From a virus: a stretch of DNA of 36,153 nucleotides. Numbering within the stretch: position 1 is the stretch's first letter; each line of letters begins with the position of its first letter. A program made the position numbers and the translations under genes. The stretch covers positions 1-36,153 of IMG/VR virus record IMGVR_UViG_3300046460_000055; one strand, 5' to 3'. The notes beneath the pieces were generated by a model. That model was not told the DNA's origin. It made no database searches and was given only the letters and a program-made list of their open reading frames with translations. This document shows positions 28,406-35,708 of the stretch, piece after piece.

Positions 28406-29808
28406 CCGTTTCCGGCTTCAACCCGACCCCGCGCCAGCTGATGGCGCAGGCAATGCTGTCCGGTGCCTGCACCTGGCTGATGCTGTTCGGCGGTGGCCGA
28501 AGCGGCAAGACCTTCCTGATCGTCCGGAACATCGTGCTGCGCGCGCTGAAGGCGCCCGGGTCGCGCCACCTGATCGTGCGGTGGCGCTTCAACCACCTGA
28601 AGGCGTCGATCATGCGCGACACCTTCCCGAAGGTGATGCGGGTTTGCTACCCCGACCTGGTGAAGGGCGACGGCTGGGACATCAACATGTCCGAGGGCTT
28701 CGCCAAGATCAGGACCGGCGTGGACGACAAGGGCCAGCCGATCTTCAGCGAAATCTGGTTTCTCGGCCTGGACGATAAGGACCGCATGGAGAAGGTGCTG
28801 GGCATGGAGTTCGCGACTATCTACGTGAACGAGGCCAGCCAAATCCAGTGGGAAGGCGTGCAGCTGCTGCTGACCCGCCTGGCGCAGCGCTGCACCCAGA
28901 TGATCAACGGCGTGGCCCAGCCCCTGAAGCTGCGGTACCTGTTCGACTGCAACCCGCCGAGCAAGATGCATTGGACCTTCAAGGTCTTCAAGCAGAAGCT
29001 GGACCCCGAAACGAAGAAGCCGCTGCCGAATCCGGACAACTACGACAGCTTCCAGATGAACCCGCGCGACAACGAAGCGAACCTGTCGCCGGAATACCTG
29101 GCCACCCTGGCTGGCCTGTCCGAGCGCATGCGCCGCCGCTTCGAACGCGGCGAGTTCGCCGAGGCCACGCCCAACGCCCTGTTCGATGAAGCGACGGTCG
29201 ACCGCTGGCGCGCCGATCCCGAGGACGTGCCCGCCCTGGTGCGCGTGGTGGTCTCCGTCGACCCGAGTGGTGCCAGCGACGACGCCCAGAACGCCGATAA
29301 CGACGAAGTGGGCATCACCGTCGAAGGCCTGGGCGTCGACGGCAATGCTTACCTGCTGGAAGACCTGACCGTGAAGGCCGGCCCGACCATCTGGGGCGGC
29401 GTCGCCGTCCAGGCGTACCAGCGGCACAGCGCCGACGCGATCGTAGGCGAGACCAACTTCGGCGGCGGCATGGTCAAGTTTGTTGTGCAGGCGGCCGCCG
29501 CGAAGCTGGGCATGCGCGTGAACTTCAAGATGGTCACCGCCAGCCGCGGCAAGGCCCAGCGCGCCGAGCCCTTCAGCGTCCTATACGACCAGGGCAAGGT
29601 GCGCCACGTCGGCCTGTTCCCGAAGCTTGAAGACGAACTCTGTGCCTTTTCCACGTCGGGCTACACCGGCCCGAAATCACCGAACCGTGCCGACGCCCAC
29701 GTGTGGGCCCTGGCCGAACTATTCCCGGCCCTGGTCAAGGCGCCGAAAAAAGAGGCGCAAGCCGACACCGAAAACGACTACATGGGAGAAAGCGCATGGA
29801 TGGGATGA
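28402..29808 (+). CDS. terL: Terminase large subunit
   Basis: A 468-residue packaging motor. The ATPase domain has Walker A GGGRSGKT (30-37) and a Walker B strand FATIYVNEAS (137-146, with Asn-Glu in place of Asp-Glu). The coupling motif region includes FDCNPPSKMHW (181-191). The nuclease domain shows VVSVDPSGA (Asp287), VGETNFGG (Glu350) and SPNRADAHVWA with Asp431, the expected acidic metal-binding set. It cuts concatemers and drives DNA into the prohead. It starts at GTG 28402 in a GTGA overlap with terS; the longer upstream frame is inside terS and rejected. Confidence 0.93.
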   Translation: MTVSGFNPTPRQLMAQAMLSGACTWLMLFGGGRSGKTFLIVRNIVLRALKAPGSRHLIVRWRFNHLKASIMRDTFPKVMRVCYPDLVKGDGWDINMSEGFAKIRTGVDDKGQPIFSEIWFLGLDDKDRMEKVLGMEFATIYVNEASQIQWEGVQLLLTRLAQRCTQMINGVAQPLKLRYLFDCNPPSKMHWTFKVFKQKLDPETKKPLPNPDNYDSFQMNPRDNEANLSPEYLATLAGLSERMRRRFERGEFAEATPNALFDEATVDRWRADPEDVPALVRVVVSVDPSGASDDAQNADNDEVGITVEGLGVDGNAYLLEDLTVKAGPTIWGGVAVQAYQRHSADAIVGETNFGGGMVKFVVQAAAAKLGMRVNFKMVTASRGKAQRAEPFSVLYDQGKVRHVGLFPKLEDELCAFSTSGYTGPKSPNRADAHVWALAELFPALVKAPKKEAQADTENDYMGESAWMG

Positions 29809-30233
29809 ACCTGAAAAAGACCGCGCTGGCCGCCGCTGCACTGGCCAGCATCACCACCGACACCCGGGCGCTGAAGCCTGGCCGGATCGTCCTAGGCGGC
29901 GCCAGCCTGGACTTGAGCTACAGCGGCATCGTGCCAATCGCCGACCGCGACCGGGTGCTGGAAATATCAAACTTGTTTACTTCCCATCAGGAAAGACGCA
30001 ATAATGCCGCTAATTCCTTGATGCAAGATGTTTGTGAGCAAGCCGACCAGGCAAACAAACTTCTGATGCTCATGCCCGAGGCATTCGACCACGGCGGCCC
30101 GACTACCGCCCAGCTGGTCGACTGGTACAGCCGCAAGTTCGGTTTTACCACCCTCCAAAGCACCCCCAAAGTCATTTTGATCCGACTGCCGCGCACCGCG
30201 GCGCAACAATGGGCTGCTACACATGGGCAATAA
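29796..30233 (+). CDS. Small GNAT-like protein between terminase and portal
   Basis: A 145-residue protein. The second half looks like a reduced GNAT fold: SHQERRNNAANSLMQDVCEQ stands where the acetyl-CoA-binding loop and helix would be, ADQANKLLMLMPEAF for the following strand, and LVDWYSRKFGFTTLQSTPKV for motif B. The Gly residues of the usual R-x-x-G-x-G/A loop are replaced (RRNNAAN), so activity is uncertain. Codon third positions in 29960-30190 are clearly less GC-biased than in neighbours, suggesting later acquisition. ATG 29796 was chosen because GGGAG lies 7 bases upstream; ATG 29805 is the alternative. It overlaps the portal start by 11 bases. Confidence 0.6.
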   Translation: MDGMNLKKTALAAAALASITTDTRALKPGRIVLGGASLDLSYSGIVPIADRDRVLEISNLFTSHQERRNNAANSLMQDVCEQADQANKLLMLMPEAFDHGGPTTAQLVDWYSRKFGFTTLQSTPKVILIRLPRTAAQQWAATHGQ

Positions 30234-32343
30234 AACCAACAGCTGGACCGACAGCGACCTGCTGAAGCGCATCCGCACGTTCACCGACACGGCGATCAAG
30301 GGCGAGAACGAAAACCGCCTGAATGCCGTGGCCGACCTGAAGTTCCTGGCCGGCGACCAGTGGGACGAGCAGGTAAAGCGCCAGCGCCAGCTTGAGGGCC
30401 GGCCGTGCCTGACCTTCAACCGCCTGCCGACCTACCTGCACCAGGTTACGAACGACCAGCGCCAGAACAAGGTAGGCATCAAGGTGCACCCGGTCGGCCA
30501 CGGCGCCGACGATGAGGGCGCCGAGCTTTACCAGGGCATGATTCGCCAGATCGAGAACGGCAGCAACGCCGACACCGCCTACGACACCGCCGTGAACAGC
30601 GCCGCTGCCATCGGCTTCGGATTCTGGCGCCTGATCACCGACTACGAGAGCCCCACCAGCTTCAACCAGGTCATCAAGTACCAGCGCATCCGCGATGCCC
30701 TGAAGGTCTATTTCGACCCGGCCAGCGTCGAAGGCGACGGCAGCGACGCGAAGGAATGCGCGATCGTGTCGGACATGCCGCGCGCCGAGTTCGACCGCAC
30801 CTACCCGGGCAAGCTGGGCGAGTGCCGCACGGCGATCAGCGCGCTGGGCAACAGCATCCAGCCGGGATGGATGACCGACAGCATGGTGCGCGTGGTCGAG
30901 TACTACTGGTTCGAATACAAGGCCGCGACCCTGTGCCTGCTGGGCGACGGCACGACCACCACCGAGACCCCGCCGGCCGGCGCCATCGTCAAGAACAAGC
31001 GCGAAACCCAGATCCCCCAGCTGAAGTGGGCGAAGGCGCACGCCGGCGGCGTCCTGGAAGAAACCGAGATCATGTGTCAGTGGATTCCGGTTTTCCCTGT
31101 ATGGGGCGAAGAACTGGACATCCAGGGCAAGGTGACCCGAAAGGGCATCATCCGCGACGCCAAAGACCCGGCGCAAATGTATAACTTCTGGATGACCAGC
31201 GCGACCGAAGAGGTCAGCCTGCGGCCTAAGACCCCGTTTATCGGTGCTGAAGGTCAGTTCGAAGGGCACGAAAAGAAGTGGGCGCAGGCGAACAAGCGCA
31301 GCTTCGCATACCTGGAATACAAGCCGGTCACGATCGACGGCGTGATGGCGCCGCCGCCGCAGCGTTCCCCGATGGCCGACGTCCCTGCCGGCATGCTGCA
31401 GATGGCGCTGCACGCCGCCGACAACATCAAGGCGGTCACCGGCCTGTTCGATTCCAGCCTGGGCGCCCGCGGCAACGCGACCAGCGGCGTGCAGGAAGCG
31501 CAGCAGCAGCGCCAGGGCGACGTGGCCAACTTCCACTTCATCGACAACCTGCACCGTTCCATTCGCCATTGCGGCCGCTGCCTGGTCGACATGATCCCGC
31601 ACTACTACGACGCCGCGCGCGTGGTCGAGATCATGCGCGAGAACGGACAGATCGAATCCAAGCCAATCAACCAGCCCGCCACCAACGAAGCCGGCCAGCC
31701 GATCGACGTGCAGGGCATGCCGATCGTAGACCCGACCGCGCAGGTCCAGAAGATCCTGAATGACGTCACCGTGGGCCGCTACGGCGTGACCTTCGACGCC
31801 GGCCCGGGTTACGCCAGCCAGCGCGAAGAGGCGCAGGCGTCAATGATCGAGCTAGGCAGCAAGTGGCCGAAGCTGCTGGACGTGGCCGGCGACAAGGTGG
31901 TCGAGAACATGGACTGGCCGGGCGCCGAAGCCATCGCGCGCCGCCTGACCGCCAGCATTCCGCAGGAGATCCGCCAGGCCGACAAGGAAAACGAGGAAGG
32001 TCAGGAAGCAGGACCGCCGCCGCTGCCGCCCGAGATCGAGCAGCACATTCAGAAGGCCGACCAGCTGATCGACCAACTGCAGCAGCAGTTGGCCGAGGCG
32101 CAAGCCGGGCATCAGGCCATGCTGGACAAGGCCCATGTGGACGCCGGAAGCCGCGAGGAAGTCGCCCGCATCAATTCGCAAGGCAAGGCCGACGCTGAAG
32201 AGATCAAGGGCCTGATCCAGCTGCTGCTGGCCAAGATGCCGCCGCCGGCCGCCCTGGTGTCCGCTGCCGCACAAACCGAAGATTCCCGCCCCGCTGCCAG
32301 CCAAGCAGCGGAACCGGCGCAAACCCTGGCCCAACCGGAGTGA
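30223..32343 (+). CDS. Portal protein, P22 gp1-like
   Basis: A 706-residue protein; P22 gp1 is 725. Conserved N-terminal blocks include LKFLAGDQWDEQVKRQRQLE, RPCLTFNRLPTYLHQVTNDQ and the acidic/aromatic segment around AAIGFGFWRLITDYESPTSF. The C-terminal 130 residues become helical and charged (LPPEIEQHIQKADQLIDQLQ, a coiled-coil barrel candidate) and end in an Ala/Pro-rich tail. The dodecameric portal is the DNA channel at the unique vertex and the docking site for terminase and the gp4-like factor. It follows the terminase genes in the expected order. Confidence 0.92.
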   Translation: MGNKTNSWTDSDLLKRIRTFTDTAIKGENENRLNAVADLKFLAGDQWDEQVKRQRQLEGRPCLTFNRLPTYLHQVTNDQRQNKVGIKVHPVGHGADDEGAELYQGMIRQIENGSNADTAYDTAVNSAAAIGFGFWRLITDYESPTSFNQVIKYQRIRDALKVYFDPASVEGDGSDAKECAIVSDMPRAEFDRTYPGKLGECRTAISALGNSIQPGWMTDSMVRVVEYYWFEYKAATLCLLGDGTTTTETPPAGAIVKNKRETQIPQLKWAKAHAGGVLEETEIMCQWIPVFPVWGEELDIQGKVTRKGIIRDAKDPAQMYNFWMTSATEEVSLRPKTPFIGAEGQFEGHEKKWAQANKRSFAYLEYKPVTIDGVMAPPPQRSPMADVPAGMLQMALHAADNIKAVTGLFDSSLGARGNATSGVQEAQQQRQGDVANFHFIDNLHRSIRHCGRCLVDMIPHYYDAARVVEIMRENGQIESKPINQPATNEAGQPIDVQGMPIVDPTAQVQKILNDVTVGRYGVTFDAGPGYASQREEAQASMIELGSKWPKLLDVAGDKVVENMDWPGAEAIARRLTASIPQEIRQADKENEEGQEAGPPPLPPEIEQHIQKADQLIDQLQQQLAEAQAGHQAMLDKAHVDAGSREEVARINSQGKADAEEIKGLIQLLLAKMPPPAALVSAAAQTEDSRPAASQAAEPAQTLAQPE

Positions 32344-32372
32344 TTCCGGGTTCTAAATTCTTGGGATGATCC

Positions 32373-33335
32373 ATGCAAACTGAAACCACCGCCCCAGCAG
32401 TCGACACTACCGCCACCGCGCCAGCCGCGCAGGCCGCGCCGACCCAGCAGACCACCACCACGCCGCCGGCCAGCGGTTCGGAAGGTGCGGCTGCAGGCCA
32501 GGCCCAGCCCGCCGGCACCGCAGCACCCGCAGCTGGCCAGAACGCCGACCAGGGCACGCAGCAGGGCCAACCCGGCCAGGCTGACGGCACCACGACCACC
32601 GAAGGCACCGAAGCAGACCGCGACGATGCCGGGCGCTTCAAGTCGAAGATTCAGAAACGGATTGATGAGCTTACCCACGCACGCCATGCTGCCGAACGAG
32701 AGGCCGCACGCTGGCGCGCGATCGCGGAGGGAACCCAGAAGGGCAACCCCGCGCCCCAAGCGCACGAATTCGCCACGGACGACGACTACGAAGCCGCCCT
32801 GCAGCAGCACCGCATTGACGAAGCTGCGCGCAAGGTCGCCGCCAACCAGGCAAGCCAGGCCGCCGAGCAGTACCAGCAGGAGGCGGCCGGCGCGGTCGAC
32901 GCCACCTACAACGAACGCGCAGCGGAGGCGGCCCGCCGCATCCCCGACTTCGTGGACGTCGTAGGCAAGGCCGATATTCAGATCACGCACGACATGCTGG
33001 CCGCCCTGAAGGCCAGCGCGCATGGTCCGGATATCGTGTACGCGCTGGCCAAGAACCCCGCCGAAGCGCAGCGCATCGCAGGCCTGCCGGCCGCGCAGAT
33101 GTTCATGGCGCTGGGCGCAATGGAAGCCAGGGCCGCCGCCGCGGCACCAGCTGCCGGCGCGACCACTTCGGCACCTGCAGCTGCCGCTGCACCTGCTGCA
33201 CGCACCACTAGCGCACCGCCGCCAGCCCGCCCGGCCGGCGCCGCGTCCGCACCGCCCAACACCGACCCCACAAACATGTCCATGGATGAATACAAGGCAT
33301 GGCGCAAGGGTCAGGGCTCGAAATACATCAGCTAA
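32373..33335 (+). CDS. Scaffolding protein
   Basis: A 320-residue protein between portal and coat, the standard scaffold position. The first 90 residues are Ala/Thr/Gln/Pro low-complexity, then DRDDAGRFKSKIQKRIDELT (about 88-107) and a long charged helical body (HAAEREAARWRAIAEGTQKG, AARKVAANQASQAAEQYQQE). A second Ala/Pro-rich linker and a short end segment (NMSMDEYKAWRKGQGSKYIS) follow. In P22 and related phages the basic C-terminal helix-turn-helix of the scaffold binds coat. Helical, hydrophilic build and the GRFKSKIQKRIDE element support the call. Confidence 0.8.
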   Translation: MQTETTAPAVDTTATAPAAQAAPTQQTTTTPPASGSEGAAAGQAQPAGTAAPAAGQNADQGTQQGQPGQADGTTTTEGTEADRDDAGRFKSKIQKRIDELTHARHAAEREAARWRAIAEGTQKGNPAPQAHEFATDDDYEAALQQHRIDEAARKVAANQASQAAEQYQQEAAGAVDATYNERAAEAARRIPDFVDVVGKADIQITHDMLAALKASAHGPDIVYALAKNPAEAQRIAGLPAAQMFMALGAMEARAAAAAPAAGATTSAPAAAAAPAARTTSAPPPARPAGAASAPPNTDPTNMSMDEYKAWRKGQGSKYIS

Positions 33336-33373
33336 CACCCATCCAACCCCACCTATTTTAGGAACCCGTAAAA

Positions 33374-34591
33374 ATGGCAAACCAACTTGCAACTTGCTCC
33401 GTCGTCGCGAAGGAATCGCTGGCGATTCTGGAAAACATGCTGACCTTCTCGGCCAACGTCAACCGCGACTATGAAGCCGAATTCAGCGAGAACATGAACC
33501 GCGGCTACGCGCCCGGCCAGACCATCCAGATCAAGAAACCGCCGCGCTACCAGTACCGCGCCGGCCGCGTCGCATCCCCGCAGGCAACCGTGGAACCGAC
33601 CATCCCGCTGACCCTGCAGCAGGGTGGTTGCGACCTGCAGTTCACCGCCGCCGAGCGCACCCTGTCGGTGACCAAGCTGGAGGACAAGATCGCCGCCGCC
33701 GTCGCCGTGGTGGCCAACGAGATCGACCGCCAGGGCCTGCAGCTGGCGCACTACGCCAGCTTCAACTGCCTGAACCCGACCGGCGCCGCACCGAACAGCC
33801 AGGCCAGCGCTATCCAGGCGATGACCGACCTGAACGCCCGCCTGGACGAAATGGGCGCGCCGCGCGTCAAGGGCCAGCGCACCTTCATCGCCGCGCCGCG
33901 CCCGCACGGCAACATGGTCCAGGGCCTGGCTGGTCTGTTCAATTCCGGCAAGACCATCAGCGAACAGAACAACAGCGGCATGCTGGTGCCGTCATTCGGC
34001 CTGAACGTGGGCATGGACCAGAACGTGGACACGCACACCAACGGCACCCAAGTCGTGACCGGCACCGCCGTGAACGGCGCAGGCCAGGCTGGCGCGTCGA
34101 TCAACGTGGCAGCGCTGGGCGGCACCATCACCCGCGGCACGGTCATCACCTGGCCGGGCGTGTTCGCCGTGAACCCGCAGTCGCGTCAGTCGACCGGCGT
34201 GCTGGCGCAGTTCGTCGTGACCGCTGACCTGGCCGCAGGTGCCACCGCCATCCCGGTGTCGCCGGCCCTGGTGACCAACGGCGCGTTCCAGAACGTGACC
34301 GCATCGCCGACCGCTGGCCAGAACTTCCTGATCGTGGGCGCCGCGTCGACCAGCTACCAGACCAACGTGGCCTATCACAAGGATGCGTTCACCCTGGCCA
34401 TGGTGCCAATGTGGGCGCCGCCGGGCGGCAAGGGCGTGATCGACGTGCACCAGGAGACCAGCAACGGCTTCACCATCAAGGTGACCGACTTCTACGACGG
34501 CACCAACGACGTCCCGATCATGCGCATGGACGTGCTGTTCGGCTGGGCGGCGCCGTATGCCGAACTGTCGGCCAAGTACTACACGACCTGA
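33374..34591 (+). CDS. Major capsid (coat) protein, P22 gp5-like
   Basis: A 405-residue protein (P22 gp5 430) with the N-terminal helix NQLATCSVVAKESLAILENM, the stretch GYAPGQTIQIKKPPRYQYRA that fits the HK97-type E-loop/N-arm area, and LQFTAAERTLSVTKLEDKIA with the following spine-helix-like segment (AAAVAVVANEIDRQGLQLAH). The middle is beta-rich and Gly/Thr-rich, where gp5 carries its inserted domain. The end (APYAELSAKYYTT) follows a DVLFGWA strand as in gp5-like coats (PF11651-type). Position after the scaffold supports it. Confidence 0.88.
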   Translation: MANQLATCSVVAKESLAILENMLTFSANVNRDYEAEFSENMNRGYAPGQTIQIKKPPRYQYRAGRVASPQATVEPTIPLTLQQGGCDLQFTAAERTLSVTKLEDKIAAAVAVVANEIDRQGLQLAHYASFNCLNPTGAAPNSQASAIQAMTDLNARLDEMGAPRVKGQRTFIAAPRPHGNMVQGLAGLFNSGKTISEQNNSGMLVPSFGLNVGMDQNVDTHTNGTQVVTGTAVNGAGQAGASINVAALGGTITRGTVITWPGVFAVNPQSRQSTGVLAQFVVTADLAAGATAIPVSPALVTNGAFQNVTASPTAGQNFLIVGAASTSYQTNVAYHKDAFTLAMVPMWAPPGGKGVIDVHQETSNGFTIKVTDFYDGTNDVPIMRMDVLFGWAAPYAELSAKYYTT

Positions 34592-34613
34592 TAACGGCGA
34601 GTAGCACGCAACC

Positions 34614-34634
34614 GTGGGGCGCCTGTCGCCCCAC
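34614..34634. promoter_or_regulatory. Perfect hairpin between coat and decoration-like genes
   Basis: GTGGGGCG (34614-34621) and CGCCCCAC (34627-34634) make an 8-bp stem with a 5-base loop. Only two T residues follow, so it is unlikely to be a full terminator. It may set the relative level or the 3' end of coat mRNA. Confidence 0.5.
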
Positions 34635-34670
34635 TTCATCGAATCCCATTCAATCGAAGGAATCAGCACC

Positions 34671-35072
34671 ATGGCAATCAACCTGAACCGCAACTATCGC
34701 GGCCTGATCGGCGGCACCGTCGTCGGCCTGTCCACCAACGTCGAAGCAAACCTGATCGCCGCCGGCATGGCGTCGGCCAACGCATCGAAGGCCAACATCA
34801 CCGCCGGTAGCATCGCCTATGACGGCATCCAGGGCACGGTGGTGATCGGCGCCGGCACTTCGTCGGTGACCATCACCAACCCGAACATCGACGCGAACAC
34901 CAAAGTGGTCGCCAACATCGCGCAAGCCGCCGCTGACGGCACCCTGACCAGCCTGCCGCGCGTGGTGCCGGCCGCTGGTTCCGTGACCATCTACGGCAAC
35001 GCCAACGCGACCGCCGCCGTCGTGGTCGACTGGTCGATCGTCGCCGCCCCGGGCCTGACCGTCGCCAACTGA
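34671..35072 (+). CDS. Putative head decoration or head-fibre protein
   Basis: A 133-residue protein directly after the coat gene. It is nearly all beta/Ala/Gly/Val: RGLIGGTVVGLSTNVEANLI, GSIAYDGIQGTVVIGAGTSS, then NIAQAAADGTLTSLPRVVPA and SVTIYGNANATAAVVVDWSI. The latter is a C-terminal beta domain that recurs in small head proteins of related phages. High, independent expression would suit a decoration protein bound to every capsomer. ATG 34671, with GAAGGA about 8 bases upstream, was preferred to a longer frame from 34614 that would read through the hairpin. Confidence 0.6.
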   Translation: MAINLNRNYRGLIGGTVVGLSTNVEANLIAAGMASANASKANITAGSIAYDGIQGTVVIGAGTSSVTITNPNIDANTKVVANIAQAAADGTLTSLPRVVPAAGSVTIYGNANATAAVVVDWSIVAAPGLTVAN

Positions 35073-35076
35073 TCCA

Positions 35077-35094
35077 TTCCCGCGTAAGCGGGAA
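35077..35094. repeat. Short GUAA-loop hairpin after the decoration-like gene
   Basis: TTCCCGC-GTAA-GCGGGAA is a 7-bp stem closed by a GTAA tetraloop (a GNRA loop in RNA, unusually stable). It starts 4 bases after the gene's stop and precedes the stronger terminator-like hairpin. Confidence 0.55.
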
Positions 35095-35105
35095 CCCACC
35101 ACCCG

Positions 35106-35140
35106 GCCCGGCCCATCATCACGATGCGCCGGGCATTTTT
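35106..35140 (+). terminator. Internal terminator after the decoration-like gene
   Basis: GCCCGGC (35106-35112) pairs with GCCGGGC (35128-35134). Inside it, past one C-C mismatch, CATC pairs with GATG. ATTTTT follows at 35135-35140. This has the form of a Rho-independent terminator within the late operon. The next ribosome site (GGAG, 35141-35144) begins right after it, so read-through is needed for the genes beyond. Confidence 0.65.
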
Positions 35141-35153
35141 GGAGCAAAAGCGC

Positions 35154-35705
35154 ATGAAAACCCTGCAATTTCCGATGACCCTGACCCACCGCAGCAACCC
35201 GCACGCGCAGGTGGTGGTGGCCAACGCCGAACAGCTGGCCGAGATCCCGGCCGAATACCTGCTCGAGACCGTCGACGGCACGCCGGCCGTCGTGACCGCT
35301 GCAGCCGCTGTTCCTGGCGTGAACCTGGACACCGGCACCGGCGACAACAGCACCGCGATCGCTGACGACGCCGAGCGCCGCCAGAGCCTGGACGAAGCCG
35401 TGGACGAGTTCACCGCCCATGTGCAGGCCGAAGAAACCCGCCTCGCCGGCATGCGCGACCAGATCGAGCAGGACCGCGCCACCCTGCGCGAACAGACCGC
35501 CGCCCTGACCGAGCAGCAGGAAGCGCTGGCGCGTGAGCGTGCCGACTTTGAAGCGCAGCGCGCGGCCGTCGCAGGAACTGGCGATATCGGTGGCGACACC
35601 GGCGCCGCTTCGGCAGCTGCAGAGGGCGCCGCAACTGGCGACACCGTGACGCCGCCGGCAGCACCTGCCAAGCGCACCCGCGGCACCGCGAAAGCCGAGG
35701 GCTAA
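35154..35705 (+). CDS. Coiled-coil head-region protein of unknown function
   Basis: A 183-residue protein. The N-terminal part (LQFPMTLTHRSNPHAQVVVA, NAEQLAEIPAEYLLE) is a small mixed domain. Residues about 72-135 form one long charged helix (AEETRLAGMRDQIEQDRATL, REQTAALTEQQEALARERAD) with strong coiled-coil pattern. The end is Gly/Ala-rich with a basic tip (PAKRTRGTAKAEG). ATG 35154 was chosen over ATG 35124, because GGAG lies 9 bases before it and the longer form would start inside the terminator stem. It lies between the decoration-like and gp4-like genes, so a head-completion or internal role is plausible. Confidence 0.6.
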   Translation: MKTLQFPMTLTHRSNPHAQVVVANAEQLAEIPAEYLLETVDGTPAVVTAAAAVPGVNLDTGTGDNSTAIADDAERRQSLDEAVDEFTAHVQAEETRLAGMRDQIEQDRATLREQTAALTEQQEALARERADFEAQRAAVAGTGDIGGDTGAASAAAEGAATGDTVTPPAAPAKRTRGTAKAEG

Positions 35706-35708
35706 GAC

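Noticed and set aside
26401-29427. Open frame of about 1000 codons on the minus strand over replication and terminase genes
   Set aside because: It crosses the late control region and opposes terS/terL; no family features, same shadow composition.
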